From Rhodococcus sp. IEGM 1409 (GTDB taxonomy: Bacteria > Actinomycetota > Actinomycetes > Mycobacteriales > Mycobacteriaceae): a DNA stretch of 64,000 nucleotides. Below the pieces are notes generated by a model, which saw only the letters and a list, made by a program, of their open reading frames with translations, made no database searches and was not told the origin of the DNA. The stretch is from the NCBI RefSeq assembly GCF_030056735.1, contig NZ_JASHKN010000001.1, positions 310,001 through 374,000 of the forward strand, given 5' to 3'. The translations under genes and the position numbers were made by a program. Below, one piece after another: positions 55,252-63,987 of the stretch; position 1 is the first letter of the stretch; every line of letters begins with the position of its first letter.

Positions 55252-56292
55252 TTACTGTCCAGCGGTGATTCGCCCGGCCGCTTCCTCGAGAACGTCGAGG
55301 AAGGTGGCCGCGGTGAGCGCAAATCCTTGGTTGTATCGCGCGTCGCTGGTCAACACGTTGCCTGCTTGAACTGCAGGCAATCGCTGCCACGTCGGCTGCG
55401 TCTTGATCGCGTCGAGTGCTTCCTGATCGCGTGCTTGGGCGATGATCACATCCGCCGGAGCCAAGGTGTCGAGTTGCTCGAAAGACAACTCGAACGAGTT
55501 TTCTGCATTGTCGTCGTCGCGGAAAAGCACGTCGAGGCCGGCATCGATTGCGACGCTGATCCGCAGATTCCGCTGGTGCACCAGGAATCCGGTCGGCGTC
55601 TGAACGCCGAAAACGATCTTCTTTCCGCCGAGCTTCTCCTGCAACATCGGACGCAGTCTCGCGAGTTTGTCGTCGTACTCCGCGATGGAAGCCTCGGCGA
55701 TCGCCACCCGGTCGAGCTGGCTCGCCTGCGCCATCAGCGCACCTCGCCAGTCGACCGGGTGTCCGGCGATCGGTTCGACGTCGTCGCCGACGACCAACAG
55801 CGGCGCGATGGAAGACAACCGCTCGGTGCCGTACCAGTCACTGGTGTATCCGATCGCAGTGATGACGATCAGATCGGGCTCGAGAGCGAGCAACGCCTCG
55901 AAGTTGGTGGAAAAGTCGCCGGCGACGTTGACGAAGCTCGCGCCCTCGATGGCGCGGCCGGGAAACTGGAATCCCGCCTTGGCGTCGGGGAACCAGAAGT
56001 TGCCCGAACCGACGATCGGGTAGTCCATCATCATCGCGAATTCGAGGTCGACGCGGCCGTCGAGCACCACCACACGCTTGGGGTCGCGCGGAACGTCGCC
56101 ACTGAACTCGGCCCACGTGTACGGGAGAGTGTCACTGGCCGAGTCGGATTCGCCATCGGAGCTTCCGCAGGCGCTCAGCGCCAGTGCTGCAGCCACACCG
56201 GCAGCGCCACCGAAGAATCGGCGTCGTGAAATGCGGTCGACGATCTGAGCCCACTCAGTGTCGGTAACCTGCGTATCCAGAACGAGTGTCAT
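55252..56292 (-). CDS. Iron-siderophore substrate-binding lipoprotein, Tat-type signal
   Basis: 346 residues. The N-terminus has RISRRRFFGGAAGVAAALALSACGSS: a twin-arginine motif followed by a lipobox (LSAC), so it is likely Tat-exported and lipid-anchored. The binding-protein core is DPKRVVVLDGRVDLEFAMMMDYPIVGSGNFW, ALEPDLIVITAIGY and VDWRGALMAQASQLDRV. It ends the SIP-permease-permease-ATPase operon with a 4-bp overlap. Confidence 0.9.
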   Translation of the reverse strand: MTLVLDTQVTDTEWAQIVDRISRRRFFGGAAGVAAALALSACGSSDGESDSASDTLPYTWAEFSGDVPRDPKRVVVLDGRVDLEFAMMMDYPIVGSGNFWFPDAKAGFQFPGRAIEGASFVNVAGDFSTNFEALLALEPDLIVITAIGYTSDWYGTERLSSIAPLLVVGDDVEPIAGHPVDWRGALMAQASQLDRVAIAEASIAEYDDKLARLRPMLQEKLGGKKIVFGVQTPTGFLVHQRNLRISVAIDAGLDVLFRDDDNAENSFELSFEQLDTLAPADVIIAQARDQEALDAIKTQPTWQRLPAVQAGNVLTSDARYNQGFALTAATFLDVLEEAAGRITAGQ

Positions 56293-57140
56293 ACCCTTGC
56301 TCCTTCGATGTTTCGTTGACGCTCGCGTCCCAGCGGAATGACCAGCGGTGTGTGGGAAACCGGATCGTCGATGATGCGGCATGCCATGCCGAACACCTCC
56401 TCCACCAGTTCTTCGGTGATGATCTCCGCAGGCTGGCCTTCGGCGACTACTGCGCCGTCCTTCATCGCGATGATGTGAGTTCCGTAGCGGCACGCGTGGT
56501 TGAGATCGTGAAGCACGGCCACCAGCGTGTGTCCGTCGTTCTCGTTCAGATCGCGGCACAGCTCCAACAGCTCGATCTGATGCGCGATGTCGAGGAAGGT
56601 CGTCGGTTCGTCCAGCAGCACCAACGGGGTCTGCTGCGCGAGAACCATAGCGACCCAGACACGTTGACGCTGACCGCCGGACAGTTCGTCGACCGGCCTG
56701 GCCGACAGATCCGTGACCTTGGTTGCCTCCATCGCCTTGATGACGGCGGCCTCGTCCTCCCTGGACCACTGGCGGATCAGCTTCTGGTGCGGATAACGTC
56801 CTCGCGCAACCAGATCGGCGACTTTGATACCGTCCGGCGCGATCGACGTCTGCGGTAGAAGCCCGAGTCGCCTCGCAACTTCCTTGGCCGGGTACGACGT
56901 TATCGCCTTGCCATCGAGGAGGACCTTGCCGGTAGTCGGCTTGAGCAACCGCGACAACGCACGCAGAAGCGTCGACTTGCCGCAGGCGTTTGGACCGACG
57001 ATGACGGTGAAGCCACCGTCGGGGATCTCGACGTCGAGGTGCTCCGAGATGACACGCTTGTCGTAACCGATCGTGACGTCCTCGGCGCGAAGCCGATTCG
57101 TCCTTTCAGCCACGACGGCGGCCGTACTTGTCTCGTTCAC
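56289..57140 (-). CDS. Iron-siderophore ABC transporter ATP-binding protein (FepC type)
   Basis: 283 residues from GTG 57140 (GAGGAA upstream; a GTG at 57167 overlapping the permease stop is an alternative). Walker A VGPNACGKSTLLRALS, Q-loop GLLPQTSIAPDGIKVADLV, signature LSGGQRQRVWVAMVLAQ, Walker B LVLLDEPTTFLDI, and HDLNHACRYG with the switch His. Energises the two FecCD permeases encoded just upstream. Confidence 0.93.
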   Translation of the reverse strand: MNETSTAAVVAERTNRLRAEDVTIGYDKRVISEHLDVEIPDGGFTVIVGPNACGKSTLLRALSRLLKPTTGKVLLDGKAITSYPAKEVARRLGLLPQTSIAPDGIKVADLVARGRYPHQKLIRQWSREDEAAVIKAMEATKVTDLSARPVDELSGGQRQRVWVAMVLAQQTPLVLLDEPTTFLDIAHQIELLELCRDLNENDGHTLVAVLHDLNHACRYGTHIIAMKDGAVVAEGQPAEIITEELVEEVFGMACRIIDDPVSHTPLVIPLGRERQRNIEGARV

Positions 57141-57163
57141 GCTGTTCCTCGTTCCTTCACCGA

Positions 57164-58213
57164 TCACTGCTTACGGGCCTCTCGCGCGAGAAGCCAAACA
57201 AAATAGATGCCACCGATGGAGACGGTGACGACGCCGACCGGCAACTGCGTCGGTGCAAAAGCTCGCTGCGCCACCCAGTCGCTGACCATCAGCAGCGCTC
57301 CACCCATCGCCGCCGACGGCAGCAGGGTCACTCCGGCGCTACCGGTCAATCGTCTGACCAACTGCGGAGCGGCCAGCGAGACGAACCCGATGGGCCCGGC
57401 AGCAGCTGTCACCATGGCTGTCAGTGCGACGCCGAGAACAACCAGGGAAAGCCGGGTGGGTTCAGCCCGGACGCCGAGCGCCTTGGCGGCGTCGTCGCCC
57501 ATCTCGAGCATCTGCATCCGCCTGCCCAACACCAGGATCAGCGGAATGAGGATGGCCAGCACGACAACCACCGGCCACACCTGAGTCCAGCCGAGACCGT
57601 TCAACGAACCGGCACCCCACACTGCGGCAGCCATGGCGTCGTCGAGCTTTGCCTTGAGGATCATCCAGGTGTTGACCGAGCCCAACATCGCGCTGATGGC
57701 GATACCGACGATGATCAGCCGGAACCCCTGCACACCACGCTTGTACGCAAGCAGGTAAACGACTGCAGCGGTGGCGATTCCGCCCACCAGAGCGCCGACT
57801 GCGATCTCGTAGTAAGTGCCACCGATGAGGAGGATGACCACCAGAGCGCCCGTGTACGCACCGGAATTGAAGCCGATGATGTCCGGGCTACCGAGCGGAT
57901 TCCTGGTGAGCGACTGGAAGATCGCACCACTCATGCCCAGTGCCGCACCGAGCACCAGCGCCAACAGAACTCGGGGCAGACGCCATTCCACGACGACCAT
58001 GTGGATACGCGCGGGAGCTTCGCCGAACAGTGCGCCGAGGACGTCCCCGATCGGCACCTGGTAGTCACCACTACCGAGGGCGATGACACCGATCGCCAGG
58101 GCAAGCGCAACGAGGATGAGGCAGACCGTGACCGTACGGACGTCGATCCGCGCGGACCAACCCTCTTTGGGTGAGCGCACCACTGTGGTGGGGCGCCCGA
58201 AGTCGATGCTCAC
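57164..58213 (-). CDS. FecCD-family siderophore permease, second subunit
   Basis: 349 residues with about ten helices: LPRVLLALVLGAALGMSGAIFQSLTRNPLGSPDIIGFNSGAYTGAL is the family core, with the GxxxxxxxNPLxxPxxxG loop that contacts the ATPase. The C-terminal AAGPIGFVSLAAPQLVRRLTG is also typical. ATGA overlap with the upstream permease. Confidence 0.93.
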   Translation of the reverse strand: MSIDFGRPTTVVRSPKEGWSARIDVRTVTVCLILVALALAIGVIALGSGDYQVPIGDVLGALFGEAPARIHMVVVEWRLPRVLLALVLGAALGMSGAIFQSLTRNPLGSPDIIGFNSGAYTGALVVILLIGGTYYEIAVGALVGGIATAAVVYLLAYKRGVQGFRLIIVGIAISAMLGSVNTWMILKAKLDDAMAAAVWGAGSLNGLGWTQVWPVVVVLAILIPLILVLGRRMQMLEMGDDAAKALGVRAEPTRLSLVVLGVALTAMVTAAAGPIGFVSLAAPQLVRRLTGSAGVTLLPSAAMGGALLMVSDWVAQRAFAPTQLPVGVVTVSIGGIYFVWLLAREARKQ

Positions 58214-59352
58214 AGGCCGCTCACCTTGCTTCGACGCACCAGCATGATCAGTACCGGAGCACCGATGAAGGCCGTGACGATACCAACCTGAAGTTCACCC
58301 GGGCGCAGCACGATTCGGCCGACGACGTCGGAGAAGAGGAGCAGAATCGGCGAGCACACCAACGTGTACGGAAGAATCCATCGCTGATCTGGCCCGACGA
58401 ACCATCTCGCGACGTGGGGAACCATCAGACCGACAAATCCGATCGGCCCGGCCGCAGCTGTCGCCGCGCCGCACAGCAAGGTCACCGCAATGACGCCGAG
58501 GATACGAGTACGGGTGATGTTGGCACCGAGCGAACGAGCCAGATCGTCACCCAAGGCCACGGCGTTGAGTTGGCGCGCCAATGCGAGCGCCAGGAAGAGC
58601 CCGATGAGAATGAAGGGGGCAACGGCGAGAACGATTTCCAGCGAACGTCCGCTGAGTGAGCCGGCATTCCACTGACGCATCTGGTCGAAGGCAGTCGGGT
58701 TGAGCAGGGTGATGCCGGAAGAGATGCCGCCGAGCACCGAGCCGATGGCAACACCGGCCAGGGTCAGCCGAATGGGCGTCGCACCACCTCGGCCGATCGA
58801 CCCCAGGGTGTAGACGATCGCCGTGGTAATCACCGCTCCGAGGAAAGCGAACCAGATGTACGACCAGATGCTGGTCAATCCGAAGACCGCGACGGCAACA
58901 ACCATCGCGAACCCCGCGCCGGCATTGACACCGAGAATTCCGGGGTCAGCCAGGGGATTTCGTGTCATCGCCTGGATGAGGCCACCGGCCACACCGAGCG
59001 CCATACCGACTATCAGACCGAGCAGAGTACGCGGTAGCCGCAGGTCACGGATGATCACGTGATCATTGGAGTCGTCGTAGTTCAGCAGCGCGTCGATCAC
59101 GGTGCCGAACGGAATGGTCTTCGATCCCACCGCGATACTCAGAAGGAGCACGGCGCCGAGCACCACCAGGCACACCAGAAGACCTGCCATACGACGAGAG
59201 TTGGTCGATACCAGCCCGTCCGGTTGCTTCTGCTTCTCTTGCAGCGACTCGTCGATCAGCTCTTCGGTGTGTTTGTCGACTGCGCTCTTGTCGGCCACGC
59301 TCGTGTCGAGAGTGCTTTTGTCGACAGCACTCTTGTCGAATCCAACGGTCAC
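58210..59352 (-). CDS. FecCD-family siderophore permease, first subunit
   Basis: 380 residues from GTG 59352, which overlaps the SIP stop (GTGA). The membrane part has LPRTLLGLIVGMALGVAGGLIQAMTRNPLADPGILGVNAGAG and AAGPIGFVGLMVPHVARWFVG. Unusual for the family, a hydrophilic N-terminal tail of about 60 residues precedes helix 1, built from five copies of a DKSAV-like pentapeptide, then HTEELIDESLQEKQKQ. The tail may come from a short tandem repeat. Confidence 0.92.
   Translation of the reverse strand: MTVGFDKSAVDKSTLDTSVADKSAVDKHTEELIDESLQEKQKQPDGLVSTNSRRMAGLLVCLVVLGAVLLLSIAVGSKTIPFGTVIDALLNYDDSNDHVIIRDLRLPRTLLGLIVGMALGVAGGLIQAMTRNPLADPGILGVNAGAGFAMVVAVAVFGLTSIWSYIWFAFLGAVITTAIVYTLGSIGRGGATPIRLTLAGVAIGSVLGGISSGITLLNPTAFDQMRQWNAGSLSGRSLEIVLAVAPFILIGLFLALALARQLNAVALGDDLARSLGANITRTRILGVIAVTLLCGAATAAAGPIGFVGLMVPHVARWFVGPDQRWILPYTLVCSPILLLFSDVVGRIVLRPGELQVGIVTAFIGAPVLIMLVRRSKVSGL
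59263..59337. repeat. 15-bp-period repeat coding the DKSAV tail
   Basis: Five degenerate 15-bp units (DKSAV, DKSTL, DTSVA, DKSAV, DKHTE) at the 5' end of the permease gene. Confidence 0.7.
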
Positions 59353-60251
59353 AGGCCGGCGCTCTCTAGAGTCTTCTCGACCTCGTCGCGGATCTCTTCC
59401 TCGTCGCGGTCCGATTCCCACGCCGCATCGAGTGCCGCGCGGACACTTTCGTCGAGGGCCTCGTACTTCGCGTTCCACACCTCGGCCTTGTAGGTCCAGT
59501 AGCCGATGACCTTGTACTGCTCACCCGGCAACTTCAGTTCGTGGCGAAGGTACTTGCGGATGTCACGGAGCATCGTGCTTTCGCCGGCCACCCACACGTA
59601 TCCGAGATCGGTGGGCAGGTTCATCGCGCGAACCGCGTCCGGGAGTTTCGACGGTGCAACACCGTTGCCGCTACCGACAAGCCAGATGAACTCGACGTCG
59701 GCCGCGGAGGTGATCTGCTGCTTGTGAGACTCGTCCACCACCTCGACGATTGCCTTCGCGGACAGGCCGGCGGGCAACTGTTCGATCAGGCGCCCGAGGG
59801 CGGGGAGTCCAGTCGCGTCGGCAACGAATACCTGCCAGCGTGCGTCGGCCGGCGGCTCGTAGAGCCCGCGAGATTCGCCGATCGCCAACTTGTCGCCGAT
59901 CTCGGCCTTCTGCGCCCAGTCGCTGGCGATGCCGCCCTCGTGAACGACGAAGTCGATCGTCATGCGGCTGGCTTCGGAATCGAACCGTCGCACGGTGTAC
60001 GGCTGACACGGGGACGGTTCCTCGCCCTCCGGGTACCGCCAACCGCGCGGCGCGTCCGGATCTTCCGCCGGCAGAACGAACTTGCCCGTGGCCGGGACCG
60101 GGAAGTGGAGACGCAGGTATTCGTCACCGGTGCCGGTGGTTTCGAACGCGGTCAGCTCCTCCCCACCGAACACGATACGAACCATTCCCGGGGTCACGTA
60201 CTCCTTGTGAAGTACCTCGCCGAACACAAGACTCACAACAATCTCCAACAT
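59349..60251 (-). CDS. Siderophore-interacting protein (FAD ferric-siderophore reductase)
   Basis: 300 residues of the ViuB/SIP family: FAD-binding barrel with EYLRLHFPVP and CQPYTVRRFDSEASRMTIDFVVHEGGIASDWAQKAEIGDKL, then the NAD(P)H-binding half with FVADATGLPALGRLIEQLP, IWLVGSGNGVA and VWVAGESTMLRDIRKYLRHELKL. It reduces the imported ferric siderophore in the cytosol to free iron. First gene of the SIP-permease-permease-ATPase-binding protein operon; an IdeR-like box lies upstream. Confidence 0.93.
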   Translation of the reverse strand: MLEIVVSLVFGEVLHKEYVTPGMVRIVFGGEELTAFETTGTGDEYLRLHFPVPATGKFVLPAEDPDAPRGWRYPEGEEPSPCQPYTVRRFDSEASRMTIDFVVHEGGIASDWAQKAEIGDKLAIGESRGLYEPPADARWQVFVADATGLPALGRLIEQLPAGLSAKAIVEVVDESHKQQITSAADVEFIWLVGSGNGVAPSKLPDAVRAMNLPTDLGYVWVAGESTMLRDIRKYLRHELKLPGEQYKVIGYWTYKAEVWNAKYEALDESVRAALDAAWESDRDEEEIRDEVEKTLESAGL

Positions 60252-60321
60252 CGATGGAACATGAACCGGACTCGAACACGAGGATCAATCCGACTTCCGG
60301 ACATAGTTAACCCGCGCTAAG

Positions 60322-60340
60322 TAAGGTAGACCTTAATTTA
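60322..60340 (-). promoter_or_regulatory. IdeR-like iron box in the divergent SIP / ABC intergenic region
   Basis: TAAGGTAGACCTTAATTTA matches the IdeR consensus at 15 of 19 positions and contains the dyad TAAGGT-AG-ACCTTA. It lies 71 bp upstream of the SIP start and 146 bp upstream of the divergent ABC gene at 60486, so it could control both. Confidence 0.65.
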
Positions 60341-60485
60341 TTGCAGTGTTGTCGATGAGTCGACGCCTTCCCCGCCGCAACGGGGCCAACTACTATCGCG
60401 ATTCGGCCACCGCCAGACGTATGGCCTGTTCACGACAAGTATTGGCACCTGTGTGACTTTCTGACTACCGCCCACGGTCCCTAGC

Positions 60486-62153
60486 GTGGACCCAGTGCTT
60501 TCGACACCACTCCTTTCGGCCGATACAAACGGTCCCCCAACCAGCCCGGCGATCACGCCGCGCCAGGTAATCACACGCGCGATCGCTTCCGAGGGACGCG
60601 GAACCAAGCTGGCGGCCGCGTCCGTCGGATTCACGGGCCACCAGGTCGCGGAAGCGTTGGTGCCGGTGGTGATCGGTGCGGTCATCGACCGAGCTGTGGC
60701 GACCAGCGATGCGGCAGCACTCGGAAAGTGGATCCTGGTTCTCGGAATTCTCTTCACCGGCTTGTTGCTCAGTTGGCGCTTTGCTGCGCGCATCTCCGAT
60801 TCCGTTACCGAGCACGGAGCACACCGCTTGCGGATGGACATCGCGCGCCGAAGCCTCGATCCGCACGGAATGTCACCGCGGCGCATGCCTGGCGAGGTCT
60901 ATTCGATCGCAACATCCGACGCGGGTTCGGTGGCCGGATTCACGCACACGCTGAGCACAAAACTCGCCGCTGCTTGCGGAGTACTGACCGCAGCGATCTC
61001 GCTGCTCGTGATCTCGGCACCACTCGGTCTGCTCGTCATCCTGGGCACTCCCCCGGTACTGGCCCTCATGCAGGTGGTCAGCCGACCGCTCGAACGCCGA
61101 GCCGAAACCGATCAATGGCAGGGCGCCAAGGCCGGTGCACTGGCCGCGGACCTATTGTCGGGCCTTCGAATCCTGTCCGGAATCGGCGCCGGAGACGCTG
61201 CAGCGCAGCGTTATCGGGGAGCCAGCCGGACTTCGCTGGAAGCAACCCTTCGCGCACAGCGATACCAAGCGATGTACTCCGCCGCGAACGTGGCGATCGC
61301 CGGCGCTTTCCTCGCCGTCATCGCGTACGTAGGTGGGCGGATGGCAGCATCCGGGAGCATCTCGGTCGGTGAATTCGTTGCCGTGGTGGGTCTGGCACAG
61401 TTCCTTCGCGGTCCGTTGATCGACATCATCTACTTCGGCGCCGGCCTGGCACGGGCCCGCGCTTCCGCCAACCGCGTCGCAGCGCTTCTCGGGACCGGCG
61501 AGGCTGTCATTCCCGCGAGTGAACCTGTACGCCTGCACCACTCGGAGTTCCTGGCGCTGCGTGACGTCGTGTTGGCCGGAATGTCACCGGTCGATCTCGA
61601 CGTCAAACGTGGCGAGATCATCGGCATCGTCACCGAGAACGCCGCGTGGGCGGATGCATTGGTAGACGCACTGGCTCGTCGAATCGAGCCTTCGAGCGGA
61701 ACGATTCATCTCGGCGACAATGCCATTCACGAACTGCACATCGATGAGCTCCGGACCCATGTTCTGGCTGCACCGCACGACGCAGCCCTGTTCATCGGCA
61801 CAGTCGGTGACAATATCGAGGCACTCGCACCGATCGGCAGCCGCAGTGACGAGGCCATCGCCGCCGCTGCCGCAGATCAGGTGATCTCTGCACTTCCACT
61901 CGGCCTCGCCACACGAGTTACCGAGCAGGGAAATTCGCTCTCCGGCGGTCAGCGACAACGCATCGCTTTGGCGAGGGCACTGGCGAGCGAAGCTCCGGTC
62001 CTGGTGCTGCACGATCCCACCACTGCCGTCGACTCCGTCACCGAAGCGCGAATTGCACGCGGGATCGCCGAGGTGCGCGGTACTCACGCGACTCTTCTTC
62101 TGACCAGCAGCCCCGTGCTGCTCGATATCTGCGATCGGGTGATCGAGCTGTGA
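60486..62153 (+). CDS. ABC half-transporter with a degenerate nucleotide site
   Basis: 555 residues: six membrane helices (VAEALVPVVIGAVIDRAV onwards), then an NBD that keeps the signature LSGGQRQRIALARAL but has lost the rest. The Walker A place reads GIVTENAAWADAL with no Gly-Lys-Ser/Thr, the Walker B end is VLVLHDPTTAVD (His-Asp for Asp-Glu), and the H-loop is LLLTSSP with no His. It must therefore pair with the next gene, whose defects are complementary. GTG 60486 is the first start; GTG 60495 is possible. Its place beside the SIP operon suggests siderophore transport (IrtAB-like). Confidence 0.87.
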   Translation: MDPVLSTPLLSADTNGPPTSPAITPRQVITRAIASEGRGTKLAAASVGFTGHQVAEALVPVVIGAVIDRAVATSDAAALGKWILVLGILFTGLLLSWRFAARISDSVTEHGAHRLRMDIARRSLDPHGMSPRRMPGEVYSIATSDAGSVAGFTHTLSTKLAAACGVLTAAISLLVISAPLGLLVILGTPPVLALMQVVSRPLERRAETDQWQGAKAGALAADLLSGLRILSGIGAGDAAAQRYRGASRTSLEATLRAQRYQAMYSAANVAIAGAFLAVIAYVGGRMAASGSISVGEFVAVVGLAQFLRGPLIDIIYFGAGLARARASANRVAALLGTGEAVIPASEPVRLHHSEFLALRDVVLAGMSPVDLDVKRGEIIGIVTENAAWADALVDALARRIEPSSGTIHLGDNAIHELHIDELRTHVLAAPHDAALFIGTVGDNIEALAPIGSRSDEAIAAAAADQVISALPLGLATRVTEQGNSLSGGQRQRIALARALASEAPVLVLHDPTTAVDSVTEARIARGIAEVRGTHATLLLTSSPVLLDICDRVIEL

Positions 62154-63907
62154 ACGAACTACTCCCCACCGCAACACCGAAACAGGCACGCCGCGCAGCA
62201 CTTCGGTTGATGGGTCCACACCGGATATCCGCCATCGCCGCCGGCGTCACTCTGACCGCTGCGACCGCGATCGGCCTGCTCACGCCACTGGCCCTCGGTG
62301 CGATGGTCGACGTCGTGACAGACGGAGACGGCGACACTGTCTCGCGCATCGGCACACTGACTCTCGCGTTGGTCGCCATCGCGGTTGCCTCCTCCCTCCT
62401 CGTCGGAGTCAGCAACTATCTGCTCGCCGGTGTCGGCGAACGTGTTGTCGCTGACCTACGCGAAGAAGTTGTCGTCCGGGTTCTCGATCTTCCGCAGAGC
62501 GACGTCGAACGAGCAGGGCGCGGAGATCTCGTCTCCCGTATCACCGGGGACGTCCGCTTGGTGACCCGCGCTGTATCCGAAGCACTTCCGGTTTTTGCCA
62601 CCGCGGCACTGACCATCGTGTTGACCCTGATCGGATTGGGTAGCCTCGATTGGCGATTCGCCGTCGCCGCGGTGATCGCGGCGCCAATCCAGATCCAGGC
62701 GCTGCGCTGGTATCTCTCGAGGTCGGCACCGGTCTACCGAGAGGAGCGAGAGGCGGAAGGTGCACGTGCTCAACAGCTCCTGGACTCACTGAGCAACTCC
62801 GACACCGTCGGGTCACTACGTCTGGCTCAGCCCCACCTGGAACAGATCGAATCTCGATCGATGGCGGCCGTCCGGCTCAGCTTGTTGACCACGCGTCTAC
62901 GCACCAGGTTCTTCGGCCGGCTCAACATCGCCGAGTTCATCGGCCTGTCCGCCGTGCTGATCACAGGCTTCTGGCTGGTGAGAGACGGTCAGATCAGCAT
63001 CGGCGCCGCCACCGCCGCAGCATTGTTCTTCCACCGTCTCTTCGATCCGGTCGGCGCGGTTCTGAGCGTGTTCGACGAATTGCAGGAAGGCACAATCGCG
63101 TTGGCTCGGCTGGTCGGAGTCACGCTTGCGCCTGTGCCACCCGCGCCGTCCGATCCACATGAACCTGTCGACAGCTCAGCATCTTTGGAAAGCGTGACAT
63201 TCTCGTACCGTAGCGGCGATGCTCCTGTTCTGCGCGACATCGACATCGCCATTCCGGCAGGGACCGTCACAGCACTCGTGGGCGCAACCGGAGCCGGAAA
63301 ATCGACGGTGGCAAAACTGATCGCGGGAACCTACGAGCCGACCGAAGGCGTCGTGAAGATCGGGAATGTTCCTCGGAACGAATTGCCACGGTCGACTTCT
63401 CGAAGCGCGGTGGCCCTCGTGACGCAGGAGGTCCACGTCTTTGCCGGCACGTTGGCCGAGGATCTACGGCTGGCCGACCCCTCCGCAACCGACGACGACA
63501 TCAGCGCAGCGCTCGAAACCGTCGGCGCGTCGGATTGGCTGCGGGCACTGCCGGGCGGACTCGAAACCGTAGTCGGGGACGGTGGACATCGACTGACCGC
63601 GACACAGGCACAGCAACTCGCGTTGGCGAGAATCGAATTGCTGGATCCGCCACTGCTGATTCTCGACGAGGCGACCGCCGAAGCGGGCAGCGCCGGAGCC
63701 AGGGTCCTCGACGATGCCGCGCTCGCTCTGACCCGGGGTCGCACAGCTGTCACAGTGGCGCACCGACTCTCACAGGCCGTCGACGCCGACCAGATCCTGG
63801 TGATGGACGACGGCCGCGTCGTCGAGCAAGGTTCTCATGACGAGTTGGTCAACCTCGGGGGTCGGTACGCGGAGCTGTGGGAAGCATGGTCCACGCCGCG
63901 GCGTTGA
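62150..63907 (+). CDS. ABC half-transporter, partner with the intact ATP site
   Basis: 585 residues, GTG start overlapping the upstream stop (GTGA). Six membrane helices, then an NBD with intact Walker A VGATGAGKSTVAKLIAG, Walker B LLILDEATAEAG and H-loop TVAHRLSQA, but with the signature changed to LTATQAQQLALAR. With the partner's LSGGQ it can form one good composite ATP site; the other site lacks both Walker A and signature. Probably a siderophore or siderophore-intermediate transporter. Confidence 0.87.
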   Translation: MNELLPTATPKQARRAALRLMGPHRISAIAAGVTLTAATAIGLLTPLALGAMVDVVTDGDGDTVSRIGTLTLALVAIAVASSLLVGVSNYLLAGVGERVVADLREEVVVRVLDLPQSDVERAGRGDLVSRITGDVRLVTRAVSEALPVFATAALTIVLTLIGLGSLDWRFAVAAVIAAPIQIQALRWYLSRSAPVYREEREAEGARAQQLLDSLSNSDTVGSLRLAQPHLEQIESRSMAAVRLSLLTTRLRTRFFGRLNIAEFIGLSAVLITGFWLVRDGQISIGAATAAALFFHRLFDPVGAVLSVFDELQEGTIALARLVGVTLAPVPPAPSDPHEPVDSSASLESVTFSYRSGDAPVLRDIDIAIPAGTVTALVGATGAGKSTVAKLIAGTYEPTEGVVKIGNVPRNELPRSTSRSAVALVTQEVHVFAGTLAEDLRLADPSATDDDISAALETVGASDWLRALPGGLETVVGDGGHRLTATQAQQLALARIELLDPPLLILDEATAEAGSAGARVLDDAALALTRGRTAVTVAHRLSQAVDADQILVMDDGRVVEQGSHDELVNLGGRYAELWEAWSTPRR

Positions 63908-63918
63908 CCGCGACGGTT

Positions 63919-63987
63919 GCACCGGGCACTTCCGTCCGGTGCGACCTATCTCAAGCGTGCAGAAGGTACGGCACCGATTCGGGTGCC
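63919..63987 (+). terminator. Two hairpins after the ABC pair
   Basis: GCACCGG/CCGGTGC (63919-63925 with 63936-63942) and GGCACC/GGTGCC (63970-63975 with 63982-63987) follow the last stop at 63907. No T tract is seen; a terminator role is likely but not certain. Confidence 0.5.
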
